Assembly (NCBI GenBank): GCA_029204225.1
Contig: MU832542.1
Span: 1-64,000, forward strand
Reading direction: 5' to 3'
DNA length: 64,000 bases
Source of the DNA: Diphasiastrum complanatum
Lineage: Eukaryota; Streptophyta; Lycopodiopsida; Lycopodiales; Lycopodiaceae
Shown here one piece after another: positions 12,064 through 21,432 of this stretch. A program made the translations under genes and the position numbers. A model generated the notes under the pieces. That model was not told where the DNA came from. It saw only the letters and a program-made list of their open reading frames with translations, and did not search any database. Within the stretch, counting starts at the first letter, position 1; every line of letters begins with the position of its first letter.

Positions 12064-13173
12064 ATGGCGCAGCATTCCAATGTAGCTCTGGTGGCAGGAG
12101 TGACAGGGATCGTTGGCAGCAGAGTGGGAGAACTCCTAACCAAGCCAGACACGAAGGGCGGTCCTTGGAAAGTTTATGGAATCGGCAGCAGAGCTAAGCC
12201 TGACTGGATCTTAGATCAAGTCCATTACATTCAGATAGATCTGCTCAATCGGGATCAAACACTGTCAAAACTCTCCCAGCTTAGCGATGTGACCCATCTG
12301 TTTTGGGCAGTCTGGACTCTCAGACACAAGGAAGACGAGAACATCAAGTGTAATGGCAGCATGTTGCAGAATGTGGTGGATGCCCTGATGCAAAATGCCC
12401 AGGGGTTTCGTCACATCTCCCTCACCACCGGAGGCAAACACTACGTTGGACCATTTGACCTATTTGGAAAAATGAAACCGCACGATCCACCTTATCAAGA
12501 AGATCTGCCAAGGCTTGAAGCTCCTAATTTCTACTATACCCTTGAGGACATAGTCTTCGAGACTGCAAAGAAGAAAGCGGGCGCTTTAACGTGGTCGGTG
12601 CATAGGCCAGGGATGGTTTTTGGCTTTGCCCCCAGAAACCATATGAATATAGTTGGGGCTTTGGCTGTGTATGCAGCCCTTTGTAAGCATGAGGGGAAGC
12701 CTTTGGCGTTCCCTGGCAGCAAGTATACATGGGAGAAGCTAGTTGATGCGTCTGATGCAGAGCTGATTGCAGCTCAGGAGGTATGGGCTGCCAACACCCC
12801 CGCAACTCATAACCAAGCATTCAACACCATGAATGGGGATGTCTTCTCATGGAAACGGATGTGGCATAAGCTGGCAGACAGATTCGGACTAGAAGTGCCT
12901 CCTTATAACGGAGAGCGAACCAGTTTGAAGGAGCTGCTCAAGGACAAAAGCTCAGTTTGGGATGAGATTGTATCAGTGAACCATCTAGTTCCAACCAAAC
13001 TGGAAGATGTGGGTCAGTTCTGGTTTGTTGATGTGGTGCTCGGTGGCACCACACTCCAGCCAATTCTGGACACAAACAAAAGCAAAGAGTATGGGTTTTT
13101 AGAGTTTCGCAACTCTGAAAAGTCCTTCTTGCATTGGGTGGATAAGCTGAAAGAAGACAAGATTGTTCCTTAA
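12064..13173 (+). CDS. PRISE-family NAD(P)H enone reductase (progesterone 5-beta-reductase / iridoid-synthase-like)
   Basis: An intact single-exon gene of 369 aa. PRISE enzymes are atypical short-chain reductases that reduce activated C=C bonds of enones, including steroids and 8-oxogeranial, with NADPH. The sequence shows a Rossmann nucleotide-binding motif at residues 12-18 (G-V-T-G-I-V-G) and the family motif TTGGKHYVGPF at 121-131, with Lys125. NFYYTLED follows at 155-162. By spacing, Lys125 and Tyr157 correspond to the catalytic Lys147 and Tyr179 of Digitalis P5BR. Further conserved blocks are LTWSVHRPGMVFGF and YTWEKLVDASDAELIAAQ. The start is the first ATG after an in-frame stop at 12013. 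The protein is about 20 residues shorter at the N-terminus than many angiosperm members, so a short upstream exon cannot be excluded. No secretion signal is seen, so it is probably cytosolic. The true substrate is unknown. Confidence 0.93.
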   Translation: MAQHSNVALVAGVTGIVGSRVGELLTKPDTKGGPWKVYGIGSRAKPDWILDQVHYIQIDLLNRDQTLSKLSQLSDVTHLFWAVWTLRHKEDENIKCNGSMLQNVVDALMQNAQGFRHISLTTGGKHYVGPFDLFGKMKPHDPPYQEDLPRLEAPNFYYTLEDIVFETAKKKAGALTWSVHRPGMVFGFAPRNHMNIVGALAVYAALCKHEGKPLAFPGSKYTWEKLVDASDAELIAAQEVWAANTPATHNQAFNTMNGDVFSWKRMWHKLADRFGLEVPPYNGERTSLKELLKDKSSVWDEIVSVNHLVPTKLEDVGQFWFVDVVLGGTTLQPILDTNKSKEYGFLEFRNSEKSFLHWVDKLKEDKIVP

Positions 13174-13949
13174 ATGTTCCAGCTGAGAGCCTCAGCCTAT
13201 ACAACAAGGATTGCCATTCTGTAGCTATGCACAATGGTAATTAAAACTGCATGCAGCTGTTTTGCGTACATGTATACACCCGTCTATAGGTGTGCTAAGT
13301 TGTAAGAAGATCGTAGTGTTTTGATTGCATCTTCTAACTGTCATGAATAAGAACCAGTGTTTCATTTAACTTTCATGTCTCAAAAACATGTCATACTCAT
13401 ACAATGATTAAATTTTACATTCTGCTAATTTGCTTGTTTTTGTTAATTTTTTTTTTATGGTAATACATATAGGAAGTGTTGTGATGGGGTTTAATAATTC
13501 ATAACAAGCTCTTTGCCACCATAACTCACCTCGGATCGTATAGCTTTCTCTTGTATAGGTAAAGCTTTCTCTTGTATAGGTAAAAGTACTCGGATGCATA
13601 CCCATGTTGTCGTGCATATGGATGTGGTTGTATGAGTACATTTGCAACCATGATAAAGACAAACATATTTTGCATGTGGTTGGGATGACTAGCTTATTCT
13701 CATAATATCCTCTTGGTGATTCAGCCACAGAGACATGAAGATGTCCTAGGTTGAAAGACATAATAAGACCTAGTAGGTACAAAGAAGCCATGTGAATTCA
13801 TCCTTCTAATACGAGTCCAAACCTAGGTCATTAGGTAAACAATTCTCTTAAACTTGACTCAATGGCAAGAAGAGATGGTCCATTAAGGCATAGTTGCTTA
13901 ATTGGGCCCCTACCCCCTTCATAAAAACCAAACTCTGTCTATTATGAGT

Positions 13950-13952
<3 letters not shown>
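13174..13952. other. 3' flank of the PRISE gene, no gene seen
   Basis: Probable 3' UTR and flank. A near-AATAAA word (ATGAATAAGAA) lies near 13343. A short duplicated CTTTCTCTTGTATAGGTAAA occurs at about 13544 and 13564. The minus-strand open frame here shows no family signature. Confidence 0.5.

Positions 13953-14014
<62 letters not shown>
13953..14014. repeat. (CT)n microsatellite
   Basis: About 30 perfect CT dinucleotides between the PRISE 3' flank and element E. Confidence 0.95.
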
Positions 14015-14018
<4 letters not shown>

Positions 14019-14329
14019 TGAAGGGCACTCTTGGCTGCATAATTAGGAATTGACTCCCAAAATTGGCCATTGCCCTCATACATTGACATTTGAGCCACCT
14101 CCCGATTGAGGCTTGGAGATTAACTCTAGCTTGAATGGTGTTTTTTGAAAATGACTTCAAATGGCATTTAGAAGATTATTTTGCGTCTCTTCAAAAAATG
14201 GAGCACATCGTAGCTTGTAAAGTCCAAGCATGATGCTCACTCACAAATCACATTAATGGTGGCAAAATTTGACATTAGAACTTGAAAGTTGGAAGATAGT
14301 TCCTAGCTAGGTGGAATCTCACTTTAGAA

Positions 14330-15200
14330 AGAAAATCAACACTCATCTTTTGGATTCTTGAAGGGAATTTTTGTTGGATATAGTGAAGTAAGGAAAGCTT
14401 ATAGGGTTTACATTCCTAAGTCAAAGAAAGTTCGCATTTCTAAGGATGTTGTCTTTGAAGAGGAGAATGTGGATAAGCTTGATGTTGTTGATGTTGATCA
14501 ATCTAACATTTTTGGTGGTGACAAAGATGGTTCTTTGGATGGTGATGGTGGAGATGCATCTCCAAGTCAAGTTCTAAGAAGATCCTCAAGGGAAAGACAA
14601 AAGCCATCTAGGCTTACATATGATGAGAAGGGTAAGCAAGTGATAGTGACTCATTTTGCTTTACTCACATGTTTTGGTTCATCTTCTTGTCTAGATGATG
14701 CTATGCAAGTGGATGATAGTTTTCAAGGAATAGATGCAAGTAATGGATCTGGACAAAAAGTTTTGTTCAATGGCTTTGATGGTCAAATGGAAGATCAAGA
14801 GGTTGATCTCAAAGAGCTTCAACTACACAAAAGAAAAGATGGCAATTTGGAGCTAGTCAAGAGCATCAAAGAGAGGTCAAGTGGCAAAGATACTTTGGAT
14901 CTATTTTTGCAGGTTATTGAAGACTCAAGTAAGGTCAAGGGATCATCAAGGAAGTGTTGTTCAAGTTTACTTTACTTGTTCTATCTCATGTTTGACCTAT
15001 TTCATGTGAATGTGTGCAAATTGTCAAGATATGGTGAAACTAGCTACATTGTCTTACAATATCTTGTTGTTGGAGTTGTACTAGCATTCTTGGCTGGTTT
15101 TGCTAATGGAAATGAAGCTATTGGAGGCTCATTAAATCACTCATTCATGATCAAGTCATCAAGTGTTGATGATTTCTTATGTCCAGTGGACATTCATTGA
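14330..15200 (+). CDS. Element E ORF: copia integrase end fused to a two-transmembrane domain of unknown function
   Basis: The frame is open from about 14330 to a TGA at 15198-15200. No ATG is at the left edge, so this is the tail of a truncated polyprotein. Counting from 14358, residues 1-90 are normal copia integrase C-terminus and linker (GIFVGYSEVRKAYRVYIP, then an acidic patch and RRSSRERQKPSRLTYDEKGK). From about residue 95 RT is expected, but the sequence instead runs THFALLTCFGSSSCLDDAMQ, then a charged segment with EDQEVDLKELQLHKRK. Two hydrophobic stretches follow at about 201-217 and 230-249. The last 30 residues include GNEAIGG and KSSSVDD. The same domain occurs in element D (21378-20725) and partly in F (33606-33850). 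I do not recognise it. The hydrophobic pair suggests a membrane protein or membrane-anchored accessory factor, which is inference only. Confidence 0.7.
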
Positions 15201-16100
15201 TTTTCATGGTGAAGACATATCAAAGAAGGACAAAAATGGAGGAGACATGCAAGCATTGGATGATACCTATCATTTATTGTTTGGTTAGTGTTATTTTCCA
15301 GAGAGTTCAAAGTTTGAAGCATGGAGGAATAATTACATTTAAATTCTATTTGGTCTTCATGTTCTAGTTACACTCTTGATGTGTAAAATTGATGTAAGAA
15401 ATAGTGAAACATCCAATTTGGACACTATTCTCTATATCAATTATGGAAGGTGTTATAAAACCATAGAAAGGAGGTCTATACTTAGGATGGATATCATTCT
15501 TAAGAAGGATCAAAGTTGTGTGGTAAAACTAGTTGAAGAGGGAGTGTGAAAAATTGTCAACTAGTTTTGTTGGTTTATTGGCATTTTTTGAGGCCAACTT
15601 GCAATCTCAACTTAGAGATAGTTTCATATTTGTCCTAAATCATTAGCAATTGACTTGAGTAGGGATTACTCCTGGTTAAAAGTTAATTGGTTGAATCAGC
15701 AGTATGAAGAGAATTCACCAGGAACTGTTTTGTTTAATCTATACTGCTTATAAGACACATGATTTGTAAGTCATCGGGATTTATCAAAAAAAGTTGTGTA
15801 CATAGAATGTAGAAAATTCTTGGTATAGAATATTTATCGAATGGGAGATAGACTCCACTTTATTGACTGTATCCCAGTGAGCTCATATTGGATGACAAAG
15901 TTTAACAAATATCAAGGTATACCATTGAGTTTAGTTGGAATTCGGTAGAAGTTTGTAAAAGTTTAGAAGTTATTCTAGGTAATTGTATAAAGTTTATGTA
16001 GTCAAAGACATATGCTAAAATGGTTAGTCTCTCCTATTGTGTTCTCCTATTCTCATCTTAAAGGCAATCCTTTAGGGTCTTTACATTGGTATCAGAGCAC
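15201..16100 (+). repeat. Element E 3' region: PPT, LTR and adjoining PBS
   Basis: After about 330 noncoding bases, a purine-rich GAAGAGGGAG tract (15535-15544) precedes a 541-base repeat that starts TGTGAA at 15545 and ends TTTACA at 16085. TGGTATCAGAGC at 16087-16098 follows at once, a perfect initiator-Met tRNA primer-binding site. The LTR therefore serves as 3' LTR for the sequence on its left and as 5' LTR for the sequence on its right. The last 65 or so bases recur at 23396-23461. No gag follows the PBS. Confidence 0.75.
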
Positions 16101-16853
16101 GACTAAGATGCGGTCTTGGATGGGATGGATGAAAAGTTCTACATCGATTTGGAAAGTGAAGCACATGGATTTATGTCCCGGGTTGGTGTGCAGTAATCTC
16201 AAGGGAAAAATTGAGTTTGGATCCTCTAATTCTGGTTTAAAGCATGCTTAAGAAAGTTGGAGGTAGAGTGCACTTCTATTTATTTTTCCAATTTAGTGAG
16301 AGGTTGCTTGGAATTAGAGCTCAATACATGTTGTTTCTCAATTGCTTTCTATAGGGGTATGTAAGGAATTCATTAGCTTGGGATGATCCTAGAATCCCTT
16401 ACTCTCTCTATTCTTATTTATGGTCGGTCCATTGAGAGACACCAAATGGAGAGGACACAGTTCGTTATGAATTCAAAACTCTGCAGATAGGCAGTCGGTG
16501 AGTGTACAACCTGGGTGGACTAGCTGTTGATTGGAATTCAGTCATTCCTAATTGTTTGCACCCTATATCTGAATACGTGGGTCTTGCAATAAGTCTCAGA
16601 ATTGTGTGTGGCATAACTGCAACCATGGATCCATTTTTCCAGTGATGGCAGCTATGAAGGGAAGCCCAAACAGGTAGCAGATCTGAGTGGATTCCAGAAT
16701 GAAGCAGTTGGATATAGTGATCCGTTGTTGAATCCATGTTGCTCGCTATTGTGTCAAGAGACCTCCAGCTAGTAATCCCTCTTATGAATTATGAGGTGTA
16801 AGCTGCAGTTTGGCAGAGGACGAGCGCCATCCAGTCTCCTATCCATGTCTGAA

Positions 16854-16938
<85 letters not shown>

Positions 16939-17045
16939 AGAGAGAGTGTAATGGATGTGTTAACTCGGTCTATTACCCTATCTCACGCCTAGAGCCTACT
17001 CTTTACACACACACACAAGTTATGTTTTCAAATTTCATTCCCCCC

Positions 17046-17086
<41 letters not shown>

Positions 17087-17249
17087 ATCCATTCGTCTGC
17101 TCTGCATCCGACGCGATCCATTCGTCTTTTTACATTTTATCAAACACTCTACTGAGACGTCCAATCCCTTTGGTTGCAGATGGAAGGTGTAGCTTATTTT
17201 TATCTAGCGGCTTCACCTTTTTCAGCATTGGTTTGTTTTTCAATGTCAA
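16101..17249. other. Leader-like and spacer sequence with microsatellites
   Basis: No coding sequence recognised. It contains (CT)n at about 16856-16900 running directly into (TA)n at 16901-16935, and a second CT tract at about 17050-17083 after a short C run. The left part may be the untranslated leader of a copia element that began at the PBS of 16087. Confidence 0.5.
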
Positions 17250-17460
17250 TGTGCTACCTGGATCGAGCATGTTGATGCCATATCCATTCTTGTTGTTGGC
17301 AAAGGAGTTTTATAATGCTCTGCATCCTGGGACAAATCCGTGAAGGTATGGCGGCTATCGGATTATCGTTGCTTGGAAACTATTCAAGCCAATGATGACG
17401 CTATCAATACGCTGATCGTGAAAGGTAATGGGCGCGTCTACACTGGATCTCAACGGAAAA
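17250..17460 (+). pseudogene. WD40-repeat protein gene fragment
   Basis: Translation gives one WD repeat and part of the next: WIEHVDAISILVVGKGVL, an in-frame TAA where Tyr is expected, then CSASWDKSVKVWRLSDYRC and ETIQANDDAINTLIV ending GRVYTGS. This is the signature of a plant WD40 family whose members carry SxSWDKSxKVWR and AHDDAxNA motifs. The fragment stops at an A12 run (about 17457-17468) followed by (TA)n. With the stop and no flanking repeats it is a dead fragment, possibly retroposed. Confidence 0.7.
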
Positions 17461-17471
17461 AAAAAAAAAGT

Positions 17472-17472
17472 G

Positions 17473-17507
<35 letters not shown>

Positions 17508-17520
17508 TATATATATATAT
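17472..17520. repeat. (TA)n microsatellite
   Basis: Interrupted TA dinucleotide run directly after the poly-A end of the WD40 fragment. Confidence 0.9.
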
Positions 17521-17859
17521 CGTGAGGAATGGATCGCGAGGAAGGCGTGTGGCAGCAAGGGGCAGGCATGGGGCTCTCTCCCAGGTATCTCGACTACCTC
17601 TCTCACACACACAGACGTGTTCCTCACACAACGAGCTTTAATGTGTTTCAGTATGTCGGTTTGTTTGAGTTGAGGAACACATTTGCATACTTATGATGAG
17701 GTTATGCAAGCTTCTTCCTCTCGGCATTCACCATTTTCATTCTGCAGCTAGCAAAAAGAAAACTTCTTCTGTTGGTACAAGTTCGAATTGGTACAAGTTC
17801 GAATGAAGAAGCTTTAGTAGGAGTACTGAGGCGGCATCTTCTTGGCACCAAGAAGAGAG

Positions 17860-18695
17860 CTACGTATCGAGCTTATTCACAAAGACAATCTCACACTGTC
17901 CAATGTTGATGAATACACCAGGATTCAATAGGCAGTGCAACAAAGCAATCTTCGGGCCAGGCGTCTTGGATCCATGGCATGGGCCTTCTCCATGTCCAAG
18001 GATTCCCGACGTTTAATAGACCTCACAACCCTCGTATCGTTATCGTCAGAGGAGGCTAGAGTTTACTTGATGTAGTTGCAACTGGGCATGCCAGTCACTA
18101 GCTTTCACACAGCTACGGACACAGGCATCGATCTGGTATGGGTTCAGTGACAACCCTGTCAATCATGCTATCAAACCAAGGAGCCAATTTTTGATCCAAG
18201 CAGCTCCTCCTATTCCTAGCTCTCATCCGACAACCAAGACTACCAGGCTGTAGGCAATTTGGTAGTCTGCAGAGATTCCAAATGCCAGTATAACCAAGGC
18301 TATGGCGACGGATCTTACACCAGGGGTGATTTCTCCACAGAGACGATCACGATGCATTCCAAAGAATCAGAGACCATTCCGTTGTTTGCATTCGGATGCG
18401 GCTACAGTAACAAAGGACTTTTCACGGCCAATGAAGGAGGTATCATGGGTCTAGGCAGAGGTCCCATCTCTCTCATTTCCCAGCTAAGCCCTGTCATCTA
18501 GGAACAATTTTCCTATTGCCTGGTGAGCTTTGCTAATTCCAACACCACCACCAGTCCACTCTTCCTTGGCTCTGCGGCAACACTTTCAATGGGGGCACTC
18601 CCATCCTCGACCTCGCTATTCCATCATTCTACTATGTTGGCATCACTGGGATCGATGTGGAGGATCAGCGCTTAGAATCCCCGGTAGCTTAGCTC
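17860..18695 (+). pseudogene. Nepenthesin/CDR1-type aspartyl protease pseudogene
   Basis: A remnant of a pepsin-like (A1B) plant protease. A prosegment-like stretch reads EYTRIQ, stop, AVQQSNLRARRL. The first active-site region has Asp-Thr-Gly in TATDTGIDLVWVQ (18115-18150; the residue after Gly is Ile instead of Ser). Then come CQSCYQTKEPIFDPSSSSYS, YGDGSYTRGDFSTETIT (18300-18350), FGCGYSNKGLF and GIMGLGRGPISLISQL, FSYCLV, and in another frame FYYVGITGIDVEDQRL. At least five in-frame stops (TAG/TGA) and one frameshift near 18590 break it, and the second active-site Asp is not reached. It is intronless over this span, as many members are. It is a clear pseudogene, with the central 81-residue part still open (18259-18501). 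Confidence 0.85.
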
Positions 18696-19599
18696 TAGCC
18701 ATTTTGTGAACGGTGAGCGCTTTTATTAAAATGAAGTTTTGGTGAAATAGCATTCACTTAACTTGGACCTAAAAGAAATCTTACCCTGGATAAATTTAGC
18801 AAAGCAACTATTGTGTCCATTAATAATAGTAATTCATTTACATATTTTGTGATGGCTAAGCTACTTCACATAGAGCTAAGCTAGAGCTAGTAGCCATTTT
18901 GTGAACAGTGAGCGCTTAGCATCCTCGGGATCTACTTTTCCAAAGTATACCATTAAAGATCAACCACACATATTATTATAGCTTTGCAAACTACTCACTA
19001 TCATCACATTTTTGTATCAAAAATTTCATGCCCAAAATGCAAGGAATCAGCTCTTCTGGGAATTGGCTCCATCATTCCAGATTCTAGATCAAGTGTGTAG
19101 CATGGACATTTTTTGTTCTCTCTTTTGGCCTTATATATATTCTCATTTTGAATTAATATAGTTTTATGGAACGCATTTGTCTGAATCACAATATTATGGA
19201 ATACTTTCATATAAATCATAATGTTACGGAATGGCTTCGTCTTAACCACAATATTATGAAATGCCTTCATCTGAATCGCAATATAAGTATGAAATAACTT
19301 TATTGAATTACATGATTGTTCATGAACTGAAGTTGTTGTAACAATGGTTGGATTGTCTCAATCAATGTCCAAATTGTGCGTTTTGTTTTTATTCAGTCAT
19401 TTTATGGAGTCTTAAGTCTGAATCGCATTGGATGTTGTGCTCCAAATTCCTTCGCGACATTTTCAAGGCCTCTCCCTCTAGAAAATCTTTACGAGGTATT
19501 TTTGCAAAAAATTTGCGAGATTTTTGAGGCTTCTTCAAGAAAATCTTTTCGAGGTATTGTCACGAAATTTTCGAGGGCCAATTTCACGAAGGATTCCTC
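18696..19599. other. AT-rich spacer
   Basis: No gene. A 30-base segment, TAGCCATTTTGTGAACRGTGAGCGCTT, occurs twice (about 18696 and 18892). A series of ATGGAAYRCNTTCRTCTGAATCRCAAT-like units at about 19165-19285 suggests an old short tandem repeat. Confidence 0.5.
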
Positions 19600-20080
19600 A
19601 AGCAAACTCGAATTTTCACTTGACTTGAATTTTGGAACGAACTCGAATTTTCACTCGACTTTTGGACAAACTCGAATGTTCACTCTACTCGAATTTTTTG
19701 AGGCTCGAATTTTGGAACGAACCCGAATTTGAGGCTTGAATTTTTTTGTCAAATATTTTCACTCGACTCGAATTTTTCTAGACTCAAATTTTGGAACGAA
19801 CTTGAATTTTGGGAACGACTCGAATTTTTGAACGAACTCGAATTTTGGAACGAATTCGAATTTTCACTCGACTTGAATTTTGGACTAACTCGACGAATTT
19901 TTGGACGAATTCGAATTTTCACTCAACTCGAATATTTTGAGGCTCAAATTTTTCAGTCGACTCAAATTTTTTGATGCTCGAATTTTTCTTGACTCGAATA
20001 TTTGGACGACCTCGAACTTTCACACGAACTCGAATATTTGGACGAACTCGAATTTTTTGGACGAACTCGTTTCCAAACGA
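19600..20080. repeat. Degenerate minisatellite built on CTCGAATTTT
   Basis: About 480 bases are made almost wholly of short units such as ACTCGAATTTT plus GGAACGA or CACTCGACTT spacers, with variable unit length (roughly 10 to 25 bases). Open frames through it are by-products of the repeat (Phe/Glu/Asn-rich). The array ends about 85 bases before a Helitron-like terminus. Confidence 0.85.
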
Positions 20081-20163
20081 CATATTGAATTTTTCCAAAC
20101 GACATACTGGATTTACATACTGAATTTCCAGATCATCGGTCGTCACATAGATCGGCCGCCATT

Positions 20164-20192
20164 GCCCGTCAACGACGGGCACTCTTTACTAG
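20164..20192 (+). mobile_element. Helitron-like 3' terminus
   Basis: A perfect 7-bp hairpin, GCCCGTC-AAC-GACGGGC (20164-20180), is followed after 8 bases by CTAG at 20189-20192, and the next base is T. Plant Helitrons end in a GC-rich hairpin a few bases before CTRR and insert between A and T, so this fits. The 5' terminus (TC after an A) was not identified and no Rep/helicase coding is present, so any element would be non-autonomous. Confidence 0.6.
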
Positions 20193-20724
20193 TATATATA
20201 TATGATGGTTGCGCTGTCTATTGCAAGGAGGGAGCCGGCCCTAATTTTAATGTTTTAAAAAAATAGGGTTTATTTTTTGAGAGGTCTTTTATTAAAACCT
20301 TATGGTTTGGGTTTTTTAAATGCATGAGCTTGGTGGTTAAAGGACGTTTGATGCATAGTGAGTGGTCGACAATTCAAAGAATTGGGTGACTATCTACATC
20401 AGTGCTAGTACATGCCTGTTAATCAAGGCTTGGAGAGAATTTTGGACATGTGGTAACTTTGAGTTGGATCGAAATCTCTTTTGTAGAACAACTCCAAAAA
20501 TACAAGTTACTAACACCCAGCTATAAAAATTTCGATTTCTTGGTGTTTAATTGTCAAAACTTAGCCTTCGATTGTGTATTGTTTCTCATTGCAAAATTCT
20601 TTAGAGATTGTGTGGACAATCTGGATTTAGAGCAGGTTTGAAAGTTGAATCATTATCAATAAGTAGTACAGTGAAAAGTCAAAGGTTACTAATTCCATTT
20701 TGATTGGAATAGAAGTAAGTTTGA
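20193..20724. other. Spacer, no gene seen
   Basis: AT-rich sequence between the Helitron-like end and element D. Nothing recognisable. Confidence 0.5.
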
Positions 20725-21378
20725 TCAAAATTTAAGTCTGAGAGTTTTGTATTGGATCAACCTAACCTTAGTTTTAGTACTAGGATTAGAGAGAGGTTGA
20801 TTGAGTGTATCATCAACACTTGAGGACTTGGCCATGTCATCAACACTTGATGACTTGGCCATGAATGAGTGACATAATGAACATCCAATAGCTTCATTTC
20901 CATCAGCAAAACCAGCCAAGAATGCTAGTACAACTCCAACAATAAGATATTGCAAGAGAATGTAGCTAGTTTGTCCATATCTTGACAATTTGCACACCTC
21001 CACATGAAATAGCTCAAACATGAGATAGAACAAGTAAAGTAAACTTGAACAAAACTTCCTTGCTGCTCCTTTGACCTTACTTGAGTCTTCAATAAGCTGC
21101 AAAAATAGATCCATAACATCTTTGCCAATTACCTCTCCTTTGATGCTCTTGACTACCTCCAAATTGCCAACTTCCTTTTTGTGTTGTTGAAGCCCTTTGA
21201 GACCAATCTCTTGATCTTCCTCTTGACCATAAAAGTCATTGAACAAACTTTGTTTTCCAGATCCATTACTTGCTTTTCCAGTATGAAAACCATGAGAACC
21301 AATATTCACTTGCATCCCATTATCTACGCAAGAAGATTCTCCAAAACATGTGAGTAAGGCAAAATGAGTCGCTTCCAT
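20725..21378 (-). CDS. Element D ORF: two-transmembrane domain of unknown function
   Basis: An intact 217-codon frame with an ATG at 21378. It is collinear with the C-terminal two thirds of the element E ORF: THFALLTCFG, then a charged middle (EDQEIGLKGLQQHKKE), VIEDSSKVKG-type residues, and two hydrophobic segments (CSSLLYLFYLMFELFHV; YILLQYLIVGVVLAFLAGFA). It ends with a duplicated AKSSSVDDM unit and a different tail. The frame also runs upstream of the ATG to the stop near 21431 (DDQEKGKQ), matching the linker of element E, so translation may start earlier as a polyprotein. Differences from E in the membrane part are mostly amino-acid changing but conservative. Function unknown. Confidence 0.65.
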   Translation of the reverse strand: MEATHFALLTCFGESSCVDNGMQVNIGSHGFHTGKASNGSGKQSLFNDFYGQEEDQEIGLKGLQQHKKEVGNLEVVKSIKGEVIGKDVMDLFLQLIEDSSKVKGAARKFCSSLLYLFYLMFELFHVEVCKLSRYGQTSYILLQYLIVGVVLAFLAGFADGNEAIGCSLCHSFMAKSSSVDDMAKSSSVDDTLNQPLSNPSTKTKVRLIQYKTLRLKF

Positions 21379-21432
21379 TTGCTTACCTTTCTCTTGATCA
21401 TCAAAGATATGAATATCTTCAGATATGAACCT

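Noticed and set aside
12524-12820. Minus-strand open frames inside the PRISE gene
   Set aside because: They are antisense shadows of a well-conserved coding sequence.
13408-13791. 127-residue minus-strand open frame downstream of the PRISE gene
   Set aside because: It contains translated short direct repeats and has no recognisable domain; it lies in the probable 3' flank.
19376-20266. Several overlapping open frames rich in Phe, Glu, Asn and Leu
   Set aside because: They are produced by the CTCGAATTTT minisatellite reading in all frames.
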